The position numbers were made by a program, and so were the translations under genes. Positions 10,388 to 19,200 of a DNA stretch of 64,000 nucleotides are shown here, piece by piece (the first letter of the stretch is position 1; each line of letters opens with the position of its first letter). Origin of the DNA: Semisulcospira habei (lineage: Eukaryota; Mollusca; Gastropoda; Semisulcospiridae); assembly GCA_036245525.1 (NCBI GenBank), contig BTPG01000005.1, forward strand, positions 211,976,899-212,040,898, in the 5' to 3' direction. The notes under the pieces were generated by a model. It was not told the DNA's origin. It saw nothing but the letters and a program-made list of their open reading frames with translations, and ran no database searches.

Positions 10388-11344
10388 AGGCCTCCCATTT
10401 AGTTTCGAGGCGCGCGCGCGTGCCGGCGCTGTAAGATAAGGAGCCGCGCAGCGTGTCGCCTCTGTTAATACCGCCGGCTGGCAGCACAGAGCTGAGCGCA
10501 ATCTGTTACGGCTGTGCAACTATAGTCGCGCTATTCTTGTCACTGTTTTACGTGAGCACGCTCTCTGTGTACACGCTCAGCGCTGACCGTGTGCCACGCG
10601 GTATACATTTTAATGGTACTGGTCATTTACAGCGTGTTGTTTAAGCTGTACTGAACGTATCTTGTATTTAAGACATACACTTAAGAGCTAAGAAAATAAG
10701 CTTTCTGTAGACACTAGACATGCTTAAAAAATGAAGATGAGCAATGCATGCAACGGACTAGAAGACAGGCAACCGGCGCGCAGTTTACCGTGAAGACAAC
10801 GCAAATCTGTTGCAAATGACACGTCTTTCAACTGTTCTAACTCATGCAAAGTACTTTTGCGAAAATTATGGTTCTGGCCAGCGATCATCGTATGCAGCCA
10901 CTACGCTATGCACTACTCAAAATGTCAGATAGATTTACCTTGCGATCTCAGTGGGTCCTGAAATGGGATGATGCGTCATTGGTAATCCAGTGTTAGACAG
11001 ACGGAAAGTTCTTGGGTTAACGTAATCTCCACACGTAGTTGATTTCGGAGGCAGTGAAAATGTTCCAAATAATTCACAGTTCATATGCAGGGTTAGCGGC
11101 AGTGTCAGTTGCACACTTTGTATAGGTGAAGTTGTCTTTAGCATTGCACTAAATCTTATAAAATCGGAAGAGCAATCCGGCCACTTTTGATCTTACAAAT
11201 CGGATGGGACACCCACAGTGAAAATAATAAACACTCTTAATGGTGATCAAATAGCTATTTTGATAGGCGTAAATTAGATAAACACAGAAAAGCCGGTGCA
11301 GGCTAAAATGTATCAGTCTCAAGACAATTTATTTCACAGAGAGA

Positions 11345-11600
11345 CCGAGTCCTGTGTGTACTTGTTACCGGCGGATCTCTACACTTTCCCTTCAGATGTT
11401 TGTCTTCTTCATCTGTACATACGTCAATACCATGAAAAGCAAAAAGATCGTCTACATAATCAACACACAGTTTAAAGTGTTATAGTCCGTCTTTCCTTTG
11501 CCTTTTACTCGCTCTGCACGGCGGCAAATCTTGCACCAACTACTTAATCGTTCCATGTGGTTTGAATAGGAATAGTGTGTGTCAGACTCCATTCTAAATG
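11345..11600 (-). pseudogene. Decayed N-RAG-like zinc-binding fragment inside the transposon
   Basis: One minus-strand frame ends with LSSWCKICRRAERVKGKGK. After a one-base shift near 11470 the next frame reads KLCVDYVDDLFAFHGIDV followed by D-x2-D-x-H-x4-C. A leading C-x2-C, then L-F-x-F-G-I-D-V and a D-x-H...C block is the pattern of the zinc-binding N-terminal module shared by RAG1 and molluscan/cnidarian N-RAG and Chapaev-type transposons (established family knowledge; Aplysia carries such elements). The final C-x2-C is not seen. A GTAACAAGT splice-donor-like site follows, so an intron is possible. Homology is suspected, not shown. Confidence 0.35.
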
Positions 11601-11933
11601 TCGGCGAAATACACTCGCATGCTGGTCTATAAAACGTTCTATAAATAATCACAGGTAAATCTATCCAGTAAAAGAAAAGCACTTACTTGTAGCACTATGT
11701 TACACTAACACATATCACTCATTGAAAATTCAAACAAAAGTATTTTGAAAGCACAGTCAAGGTTTAAAGCCTGCACAAATTTGGCACTCTGCCCACATAA
11801 AATAGTAAGCGTAAAGAAGGCCTACTATCAGGCGGTACCAGACGCCCATCGGAATGCGAGTAACTAGGTCAGCTCGCCACTTGATATGCTAGCGCGGCAC
11901 TCGCTAACTAAATGTGTCTGTTTGTAGAAGAAC

Positions 11934-11945
11934 TGAACAGCCGTG
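11934..11945. repeat. Right terminal inverted repeat of the inserted DNA transposon
   Basis: TGAACAGCCGTG, exact reverse complement of the left end. Confidence 0.75.
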
Positions 11946-11949
11946 CTGC
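11946..11949. repeat. Target site duplication CTGC, right copy
   Basis: Matches 10372-10375. Confidence 0.7.
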
Positions 11950-12728
11950 GCTTCATGTCGTTCTCGGCCTCCCCTGGCTGATATAAATATCTCACCTGTT
12001 TAGTAAATAAACTTGTGTCGGGTGCTGGGGTTGGTCCTGTTTTTGGCTCTGTAATTGATCTCAATTTAATAGCATCAGCAGGTTTTACATAGCCTTCATT
12101 GTTCATTGCTTTTATCACATGTGGCAATCTCTTTACCCACTTAGTGTTCCGGGTGTCATGCATGAGTTCCTTAGAATACTGGTAGCTGAAAAGTCTTTCT
12201 GATAACTGTTTGTTAAAGTTTTCAACAATTGCCTGTGATCTGTGCACACCTGGAATGCCTCGTCTGACTATTATGCCATGCTTCGCAAATAACTGATTAA
12301 CAGCACCTTTAAATTCAGATCCGTCATCAACTTGAACAAGTCTGGGCTATCTTAAAGGGTCTCGACTATATATTTTTGTTAATGCTGTAGCAACTGTGGT
12401 AGCAGTTTTGTCAGATATGGGTTCAGCATCTTTGTACCTTGAAGCAATGTCAATGACAGTTAATGCGTACTTGTATCGTTTCTTTCTGATTGTATCATGT
12501 GGAAGAAACAGGAGGTCCATTTGATGTGTGTCATTAGGGATAGTGTTTACAAAATGAGGTCTTGTTATCTTTCTTGGAGCAGGGAGATATATCTGCCAAA
12601 TTGCCTGTCTCTGTAACCATTGTTTGACTTGATTGAGTGTTATATCTCCGCCCACAGCGGCATGTAATTTTTGAATAGCTGTTTGTCCTTTCCAATATCC
12701 AATTGGGGAGTAATATATTTTTGATAGT

Positions 12729-13163
12729 TTATTTTCGGCTGCCATTTTTTCTAGCAATATAAAGACCAGTAAAAAATACAAATGTCATTCCCACTAGAAC
12801 AAAGATTATCTCTCCGTTTCTTTGTTCTGTACTTGGTTTGTAATAGTCACTTAGTTTTGGTTTTGGGATAGACATGTCATTACCCGTGACTAAAAAATAC
12901 TCACGAATCGTGTCGTCTGTATTTGAAAATGTATGCTGTGCGTGACCTTCAAGCCTCAATCTTTCATTAATGAAATCAAGTTTCTCAATTCTATTCTTTT
13001 CATATTCTTGTTGCGCTTGAGCGAGTTTCTCAGATGCCTCATTGTGTCTTTTCATTTCTTCAGCTGATTCCTCTCTACCCATTTTTGAAAAGAAATAGTT
13101 TGATCCACTGAAAGCAAGTGCATTGACCATGGCACCACCAATCATAATAGCTATCGTTGCCAT
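12729..13163 (-). CDS. Small two-membrane-segment protein with central coiled coil (144 aa)
   Basis: Intact frame. Residues 1-27 form a glycine/alanine-rich hydrophobic segment (IMIGGAMVNALAFSGSNYFF). Residues 30-75 are a charged, heptad-like helix rich in E, K and Q. The C-terminal 30 residues hold a second membrane segment (IIFVLVGMTFVFFTGLYIA) followed by RKNGSRK. Proteins of this size and layout recur next to the integrase in Polinton-like elements. The gene overlaps the integrase start by about 17 bases, so the two are probably expressed together or translated from neighbouring mRNAs. TAAATAAAAAT precedes the ATG. The role is unknown; a membrane-active virion protein is one possibility. 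Confidence 0.75.
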   Translation of the reverse strand: MATIAIMIGGAMVNALAFSGSNYFFSKMGREESAEEMKRHNEASEKLAQAQQEYEKNRIEKLDFINERLRLEGHAQHTFSNTDDTIREYFLVTGNDMSIPKPKLSDYYKPSTEQRNGEIIFVLVGMTFVFFTGLYIARKNGSRK

Positions 13164-13178
13164 ATTTTTATTTACATA
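13164..13178 (-). promoter_or_regulatory. AAATAAAAAT start-proximal motif
   Basis: On the minus strand TATGTAAATAAAAAT abuts ATG 13163. The upstream gene ends at 13172, so the motif overlaps its last codons. Confidence 0.45.
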
Positions 13179-13402
13179 GAAACATTTTCGGGAATAATTC
13201 CTTGCTTGACGAGAAAGTCTTTCGTAGCAATTGACGCTGTAACAATCATGATTAATTTTGCACTGTCTTCCAGATCCAGTCTGCTCAAATCTACAGACCT
13301 CATTTTGAGTAGACTTTTTCCCAGCATAGAATAAGCTACTGCTAGTCCGCTTATCACGGCAGAGTGATATACAAGGTTCATTATGTTCTTTGTGTCGCTC
13401 AT
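13172..13402 (-). CDS. Small hydrophobic protein (76 aa)
   Basis: Intact 76-codon frame with two hydrophobic stretches (NLVYHSAVISGLAVAYSMLG and AKLIMIVTASIATKDFLV) separated by a short charged segment (SVDLSRLDLED). It fits a helical-hairpin membrane protein. It lies 8 bases beyond the downstream gene start and 36 bases from the next upstream gene end, all on the same strand, as part of the four-gene minus-strand cluster at the right end. No family function is known to me. The ATG follows an A/T-rich stretch but the AATAAAA block is less clean here. Confidence 0.7.
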   Translation of the reverse strand: MSDTKNIMNLVYHSAVISGLAVAYSMLGKSLLKMRSVDLSRLDLEDSAKLIMIVTASIATKDFLVKQGIIPENVSM

Positions 13403-13438
13403 TTTCTAATACAAGAAAAATTAAAATAATATTTTTAT

Positions 13439-13912
13439 TTACTGCATATAAAATGGGTCAACGGCTTTAGATGTTACTGGTAATGTGGCGACTTCTGGTT
13501 TTGTTTTTGGAGTGTCTGATTTTTTGATCACTGTACGAGTCTGTGGTTTGTATTTTTTGTATAATTGATAACATATGTAACCAAATCCGACAACAAATCC
13601 GGCAACTATATATTTTGTTGTTTGAGGTTCGGGGTCAGGGTTAGACTTAGTTGTTTGTCTCTCACTTTGATGAGGGTGTGATAGTAGTGACACTGGTCCT
13701 GACGGTGCTGACAGTGATGACGGTCCTGACGGTGGGTCAGTTACATGAGCCTTTTCTGTTTGCGCTTGAAGCTGTAATTTTTTTTGTCTGTTATATTTGG
13801 CTAATCTTTTTCCAGCCTCAACCCTGCCTGGACTTTTAGCCTTAGTCACAGTTTGAACCTGTGTCAAGACCGGACTGGGGTTCGGTTGTGGAGTCGTCTG
13901 GGTTTCGTCCAT
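13439..13912 (-). CDS. Single-pass membrane protein with basic and Pro/Ser-rich N-terminal half (157 aa)
   Basis: Intact frame. The first 40 residues are rich in T, Q and P; residues 25-55 are very basic (KAKSPGRVEAGKRLAKYNRQKK). A Ser/Pro/Gly stretch follows (PPSGPSSLSAPSGP), then a single membrane segment near 105-122 (YIVAGFVVGFGYICYQLY) and a lysine-rich tail. The order resembles membrane-tethered nucleic-acid-binding proteins, but this is composition only. Its start lies inside the 3' end of the upstream gene (13842-14369), an overlap of about 70 bases, which is common in compact viral genomes. Confidence 0.65.
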   Translation of the reverse strand: MDETQTTPQPNPSPVLTQVQTVTKAKSPGRVEAGKRLAKYNRQKKLQLQAQTEKAHVTDPPSGPSSLSAPSGPVSLLSHPHQSERQTTKSNPDPEPQTTKYIVAGFVVGFGYICYQLYKKYKPQTRTVIKKSDTPKTKPEVATLPVTSKAVDPFYMQ

Positions 13913-14369
13913 TTTCTTCTGCAGTAAAATTTATTTTTGAGAAATCAATATGACTCCCGGTAACAAGAAGGGTTTCGACAGGAGCAAGATAATTGCCAAA
14001 CTTGTAAAACATGACGCATGCTAATTTACCAATTGAACTTGAAACAAATAGGATTGCTTTCAAGGTCGTGTGATAGGCTGTCAGTGTCTACAGGAGAAAG
14101 TGACTCACTGCTTTTGTGTATAGACATACAAGTGATCGACTTAAATCACGAGTCATTAGTGAAGCGATGTGGTTTTCATATTTTGAATAAAGTTTAAATA
14201 GTTCGTCAGAGGTTAGAGATTCAATATCCTCTGTCATGTATTGTTTTCCGAGATAAGCCTTTGACTTCCCCGAAACAATTACAGACAAAAGCCGCTGTTT
14301 TTTTGAGTCTAAGTCTTTGTTTTCTACCGCATTGATATCATTCAACAGAAGTAATTCCTCCTGGTTCAT
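13842..14369 (-). pseudogene. Broken helical protein of the right-end cluster
   Basis: I place the start at ATG 14369 (MNQEELLLLND) because it follows TTTTTATATTATGATAAA; an ATG further upstream (14435) would add a low-complexity leader. The frame is stopped by TAG at 14088-14090, but the same frame is open from there to 13842 with coding-like composition (SSSIGKLACVMFYKFGNYLAPVE), so this is one gene with a nonsense codon, not two. The N-terminal half is helical and charged (DLDSKKQRLLSVIV, DELFKLYSKYENHIASLM). Full length would be about 175 residues. Unknown function. Confidence 0.55.
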
Positions 14370-14428
14370 TTTATCATAATATAAAAAATTTAAAACAAAA
14401 ACGAAATTGCAGGTAATATTAAAAAATT

Positions 14429-14545
14429 TTAGCAAGCAAAATCATGTTTTTCTAGAAAGTACATTAATAGTAACTTCATACGTTTGCACCAGTCATCTAT
14501 GTAGTCAATAGTTTTTGAGTTTACCCCAGACAAGATTTGCCTGTA
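14429..14545 (-). pseudogene. C-terminal remnant of a further element gene
   Basis: A minus-strand frame open from an in-frame TAG near 14549 to TAA 14431-14429 encodes a non-random peptide (TIDYIDDWCKRMKLLLMY). It ends 60 bases before the next start, as expected of one more gene in the cluster. Upstream sequence does not continue it, so it is either truncated by the element boundary or frameshifted. Confidence 0.3.
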
Positions 14546-15122
14546 CTATACAGGCTATTATCATCTCACAGTGGGCTTATCAATGGCATGCTTCACAGAT
14601 TAAGAGACCCTTACCACTCTAACTAGCTGAGATAAGAGTAACTAAAAACAATTAAATGTGTTGCATGTTGTCTTCACTTTTATTAAATCTCCCTGTTTAA
14701 AACCTATTAGTATACCTCGGGGTCACCATTGTGATATTATAAATACAGTTTCAGTCAAGACATAATGCATGTTGTTTATTATCAAGTGCCGGTTGGCACT
14801 CACTCGCAGTGGGTTTGAAATGCTATATGAATAGATCGCGGTGTCATGTGCAGTGATCCCACTGGCAGCTGAAAATCAACAACACAATACAGTGTACAGA
14901 AACCGAGCTCACAAAACTTGCTCGGCCAGTCTTGTGTGTGGTAGTGTTAAGACTCGACAGTTGTGTCTCATAAAAATATGCATAACATTTTGAAAGACCG
15001 AGATCATTTTTTTTAACCTCAGGCATGACCGGATAGGACTGATTGTTGCCAGTTAGTGTGTATTCACGGGACCATTTACCGGTTGAGATGTTAAGACGTC
15101 AGCATTGTTATACTGGTTAGTT
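14546..15122. other. Non-coding stretch right of the viral element
   Basis: No frame of convincing coding quality. A 13-bp palindrome-like CTGTATAGTACAG lies near 14549. A short tRNA-Lys-like stretch on the minus strand (14585-14630) lacks a T-arm. The junction between element and host should be here but no terminal inverted repeat is visible because the other end is outside the window. Confidence 0.5.
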
Positions 15123-15160
15123 GTGCATGCGTGTCTGTGTGTGTATGTATGTGTGTATGT

Positions 15161-15229
<69 letters not shown>
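15123..15229. repeat. (TG)n microsatellite
   Basis: About 107 bases of TG with TATG interruptions at the left end. Confidence 0.95.
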
Positions 15230-15230
<1 letters not shown>

Positions 15231-15935
15231 TTAATAGTTATTATAACAACTAACTTTTAAGATTTGCAGAGGTAACCTACACGTTGTAAGTAGCCAATTT
15301 TCCAGTTTTTCAGAAACATCCACAAATGCATGACTTGTTGACAAGACGGATGTATTGCTGACACCTCTCAGCTATAAGCGTGCTGCATTTGAAAAGATAT
15401 GTCCCCCACCTGAAATTGAATAGGGCATTCAACTGAGACATGTGGTGTGTGGCGTGAAGGGCAGAGATTTACTAGTGTTTGTCAGTTGTCATAAGCACAG
15501 ACCTAAACCAGTAAGGGTAAAAGAGGTATATTCACTGACTTTATGACGGGCCTCTCTCTGTGTGAGGAGCTTATAGGGAATTATGCGGGCGAGTGTTTTC
15601 CCATTCACTGTTCAAAACCAATTAGCATTTTGTGGGGGACACGATATCGATAATGAAAAATAAGACATACCTTGGCGTGTTTAGACATAACATTGTGTTT
15701 TTTCATGAATACCATGTTAGTGTGATGAATATCGATCTGCTTGAAAAAGTTTTGAAATCTTTCTCTGAACCTAAAGGCGACATTATAAATAAATTACCTA
15801 ACAGGTTCAGTCATGACTTTAAAAATGTTTGCAGTTAAACCTGTCAACTTACTCATAAAGAGAGATAGTGAGTAAAATTATGTGGAAAGAGAGAGAGCTA
15901 TTGTGTGTGTCCGGGGTATTCCCGTGTATCTGTAC
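15230..15935. other. Non-coding stretch
   Basis: No supported gene; one 68-codon frame at 15632-15838 has no recognisable motif and no neighbours supporting it. Confidence 0.5.
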
Positions 15936-15936
15936 A

Positions 15937-15967
<31 letters not shown>

Positions 15968-15975
15968 TTGGGTGT

Positions 15976-16016
<41 letters not shown>

Positions 16017-16037
16017 TGTATGCATGTGTGTATGTGT

Positions 16038-16038
<1 letters not shown>
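15937..16038. repeat. (TG)n microsatellite
   Basis: Interrupted TG array adjoining the trinucleotide tail of the LINE at 16039-20400. Confidence 0.9.

Positions 16039-16072
<34 letters not shown>
16039..16072 (-). repeat. (TTA)n tail of the LINE
   Basis: Eleven ATA/TTA units directly follow the 3' untranslated region of the minus-strand LINE, as expected for a non-LTR element ending in a simple repeat. Confidence 0.75.
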
Positions 16073-16073
<1 letters not shown>

Positions 16074-16228
16074 TTATTTCAGTTTTTGCAGGCCATCAGG
16101 CCGATATGAACACAAAATACAATTTACAACCAGAAAATACAGGAAGGTGGTTGTAAAACACACTCATATAGCATTACATCAGCGCACATAAATAAACAAA
16201 AAACAAGAAAAGTTCAAAGCAAATCCCT

Positions 16229-19200
16229 CTAATTCCTTAATTTAAGGCAACCTGAAATATATATAGCAACTTTAAAGACCAGTTTATCATGTAGGTTTCC
16301 ACACAGCAGCTGAACTTTAAGATCGGATGGGAATCTGTAGTAAAACAGTGGAATGTACTTTTTACGTAAAGGGGCATATTTTGGACACTCGAACAGAAAA
16401 TGACACAAATCTTCAGCCTTATGCCAATCACATGAATTACATTCTGGATTAGTGATGGGTTTTCCAAATCTGGATACTCCGTTTAAAGGTAAACGGTTAC
16501 ATCTAAGTAAACATATTGCCCGCCTGAGTTCACAAGAGTTCAGCTGCCCTATGTAACTGGCTCTAAGTATTTCTGGGTGGTAATGGCAGTATTCTGTGTT
16601 TGAGGTAAGGGATGCATGCCAGTCCTGTCGGAAACAATCCATCAGCCGATCTTTGAATATCTGAATGAACAGAGGAGTGTTTCCAACTGACTGCATTTCC
16701 CATACATACCCAAACCCGTGCATACACAATAGAGTCTTTATTTGAGTAGCCCAGTTCGATCTACCCGAAGTATCATGCATATATAACATCGTGTAACACT
16801 GTCTTGGGTATCTGTTTTCTGACATGGTAAGAAGTCTGCACCAGTACTTCACCATTCGAACATAGGCATCAATATACATAGGGAATCTTCCACACTCACC
16901 CAGCGCAATATTGTTTTTTACATCTCTTCCAACACCAAGGACCATTTTACAAACCTTTATATGAACCTGCTCAATTACATCATGTCTCTGGAAACCCCAG
17001 ACCTCTGACCCGTATAGCACAATGGGTTTAATCTTGACATCAAAAATGAGAAAAACAGTGTCAGCTGGCAAGTTTTGTAATTTGAAGTATAGTCTTTTGA
17101 TGCCTGCAACTGCTCTCCTGGCTTTTCCAGCTAAGTTTTCTACACATCTAGCCCAGTTCAGAGTAGAGGAAAATATCACACCAAGGTAAGTATAACTGGA
17201 CTCGACTTGAATCTGCTTGTCAGCATAAAACCATTTTTCACAATTTTTCACAAAACCTCCATTTTTGAAGACCACCACTTTTGTCTTGTCCATGTTCACA
17301 GTGAGACCCCATTTTTTACAGTATTTTTCTAAACAATTAATTTTCTTTTGGAGATCTGCTACAGAGTCAGAGACAATGGCTATATCATCAGCATACATAA
17401 GAAGGAAAATACCCAGTGGGTCTGCAAAAATATCAATGCCACGTGCACCGCACGATGATATTTCTGTCTCAAATTCTGAAAGAAAGATAGAAAACAGCAG
17501 TGGGCTCAACACACAACCTTGTCGCACCCCTGACATGCAATCAAAGTAGTCGGTAACTTTGGTTCCAACCCTTACAGCAGCTTTTACATGTTTGTACATA
17601 CTCTCAAGTGTCTGAAGCAGCTTTCCATGAACTCCTTTACGTAGCAAGAGATACAACAGTTTTGTCCTGTGCACACTGTCGTAAGCTTTAGAAAAATCTA
17701 CGTACATGGTGTAAAAACGGCCACCCTGCTTGCTAAGATACTTTTGCACTAGTGCCTGTAAGCAAAAAATGTTGTCTATAGTACTGTATCCTTTACGGAA
17801 GCCAGCTTGGGCCTCAGGAATACAATCGTTCTCTTCACAAAAACGAACCAACCTGTTGTTAATGACAAAACTGTACAACTTACTGATAACGTTCAGAAGA
17901 GAAATTCCTCTGTAGTTGTCAACATTTCTAGGGTTACCCTTTTTGTGTAGTGGAAATATCACAGCCATGGTCCAGCTTTCAGGGTATTCCACACTTTGAA
18001 ACACACGATTAAACAAAGGATGCAGAAATTTCACAAGGATCTCACCTGCATGATGAAAAAGGTCAGTGGGCAAGCCATCAGGGCCTGATGCTTTCCCTTT
18101 CTTCATGTTATTAATAGCACTGCGAATTTCATCCTGCGTGATTTCCTCGTCAAATTTTGCATTATGACAACCATCACAATCATCAGATATATGGTCATTC
18201 AAAACACCCTCGGCCTGTCTGCTGAAACCTGAATCATCAACATTCTGATCCACATTTAGCAAATTACGAAAATAATCATACCACACGCGTGGTGAAACGA
18301 CATCAGAACACAACTTTTTAACGCCAGTCAGAGACTTTATTTTTTGCCAAAATGTTCTTGAGTTTGCATCATTACATGCATCGTTGAGCTCATTCAAAAC
18401 CCGTGCGTTGTACTCTACTTGTTTTGTTTTACACAACTTCTTAAATTCTTTCTTCATGTCAAGATACTTCCCTAAGTCGTCATGTGTGTTTGTGTGTCTG
18501 AACTGCTTCAACTGTAGGTACTTGTTTTGTTTTGCTAACTCGCAGTCCGAGTCCCACCACGGCGGCTGTGCACGGGATTCACCTATCTTCTTACCTGACC
18601 TCATTTTGTCAGCCGCCTTCTGAATGAATGCTACAAAACAGGCCGACCCTTCTTCTACACTCGAGTCAAGCGCTGACGAAAAGTGTTGAAACTGAGTCTC
18701 CTGATTATCTTCAATGTATGCCCAAAAGGATTCAGCGTAGTTTTCTTTCCAAACAAATTTAACCCCTTCCTCTAGTATTATATCATCATTTAAATCATCA
18801 TCATCACATGAATAAACAGACTGAATAGAAGTAAACGTGGTTACAATGGGGAAATGGTCTGACTCGCACCTGTCTGCAACAAACATATCGGTCACTAGGT
18901 CAAACACGAATTTAGAGCAAATACAGTAGTCCACCACACTTTTGCCTCTGTTGGCCACGCACGTAATTTCTCCCTCACTGTCACCTTTCGTTCTGCCATT
19001 GACAATAAACAAACAGTACTCTTGACATAGTTCTATCAGTTTCCGACCAAAACTGTTTACGCCAATATCTTTTGACCTCCGTGGACTTTGTGGTACATCC
19101 TCTAGCAGATCTGTTAATTCCTGTAGAGGCTGCACGTGTGAATTGCCATCAATAAAATCAGTATCAGACAGCCCGGCAGTGCGGGCGTTAAAATCGCCAC

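Larger units (their letters stand above)
10376..11945. mobile_element. 1570-bp DNA transposon inserted in the integrase gene (CACGG-type TIR)
   Basis: Both ends carry CACGGCTGTTCA in inverted orientation (10376-10387 and 11934-11945), a perfect 12-bp terminal inverted repeat, flanked by a 4-bp CTGC duplication. A further shared CATTTAGT block lies subterminally at both ends. A CAC start with a 4-bp duplication is what is known for Chapaev-type members of the CMC superfamily. That class assignment is inference, since no transposase catalytic core is visible. The internal sequence is higher in GC near the left end and holds only short frames, among them a decayed zinc-finger block at about 11345-11600. 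It is most likely a non-autonomous or internally deleted copy. Confidence 0.75.
10206..12745 (-). pseudogene. Retroviral-type DDE integrase, split by a DNA transposon
   Basis: The start is ATG 12745 (MAAENKLSK), not the upstream in-frame ATG 12781. The core keeps the catalytic triad: D in HQMDLLF (near 12520), D in VDDGSEF (near 12325) and E in AIVENF (near 12225), with about 35 residues between the last two. The frame has one TAG near 12345 and then stays open until it runs into foreign sequence at about 11946. The C-terminal part reappears on the same strand at 10375-10206 (RATDPIWSTSVHNI...FVREELQI), which is the typical integrase C-terminal region of Polintons. The two parts are exactly 966 bases without the insert and one duplication copy, a multiple of three. 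The enzyme would insert the element into host DNA. Confidence 0.88.
1..14560. mobile_element. Decayed Polinton/Maverick-like (adintovirus-type) endogenous element, left end outside window
   Basis: Fourteen adjacent genes or remnants form one compact block: capsid-like proteins, a packaging ATPase, a family B DNA polymerase, a retroviral-type DDE integrase, and several short coiled-coil or membrane proteins. PolB, integrase, ATPase and capsid together are the defining set of Polintons/Mavericks and related adintoviruses. Genes are tightly packed, often divergent or overlapping at 3' ends, and base composition is AT-rich compared with the sequence to the right. I see no terminal inverted repeat, so the right limit near 14.5 kb is only the end of recognisable coding sequence. 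A maturation protease was not seen and may lie left of the window. Most long genes carry stops or shifts, so this copy is not expected to be functional. Confidence 0.85.

Noticed and set aside
10453..10644. 63-codon frame inside the DNA transposon
   Set aside because: No motif, GC-rich chance frame near the TIR.
12746..12781. Integrase start at ATG 12781
   Set aside because: Would add a hydrophobic leader that is the frame-shifted end of the neighbouring membrane protein; ATG 12745 fits better.
13842..14063. Separate 73-codon gene
   Set aside because: Same frame as the upstream gene and separated from it only by one TAG; treated as one broken gene from 14369.
14585..14630. tRNA-Lys-like stretch on the minus strand (CTCTTAATC anticodon-loop-like sequence after a weak A box)
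   Set aside because: No T-arm or B box and no closing acceptor stem.
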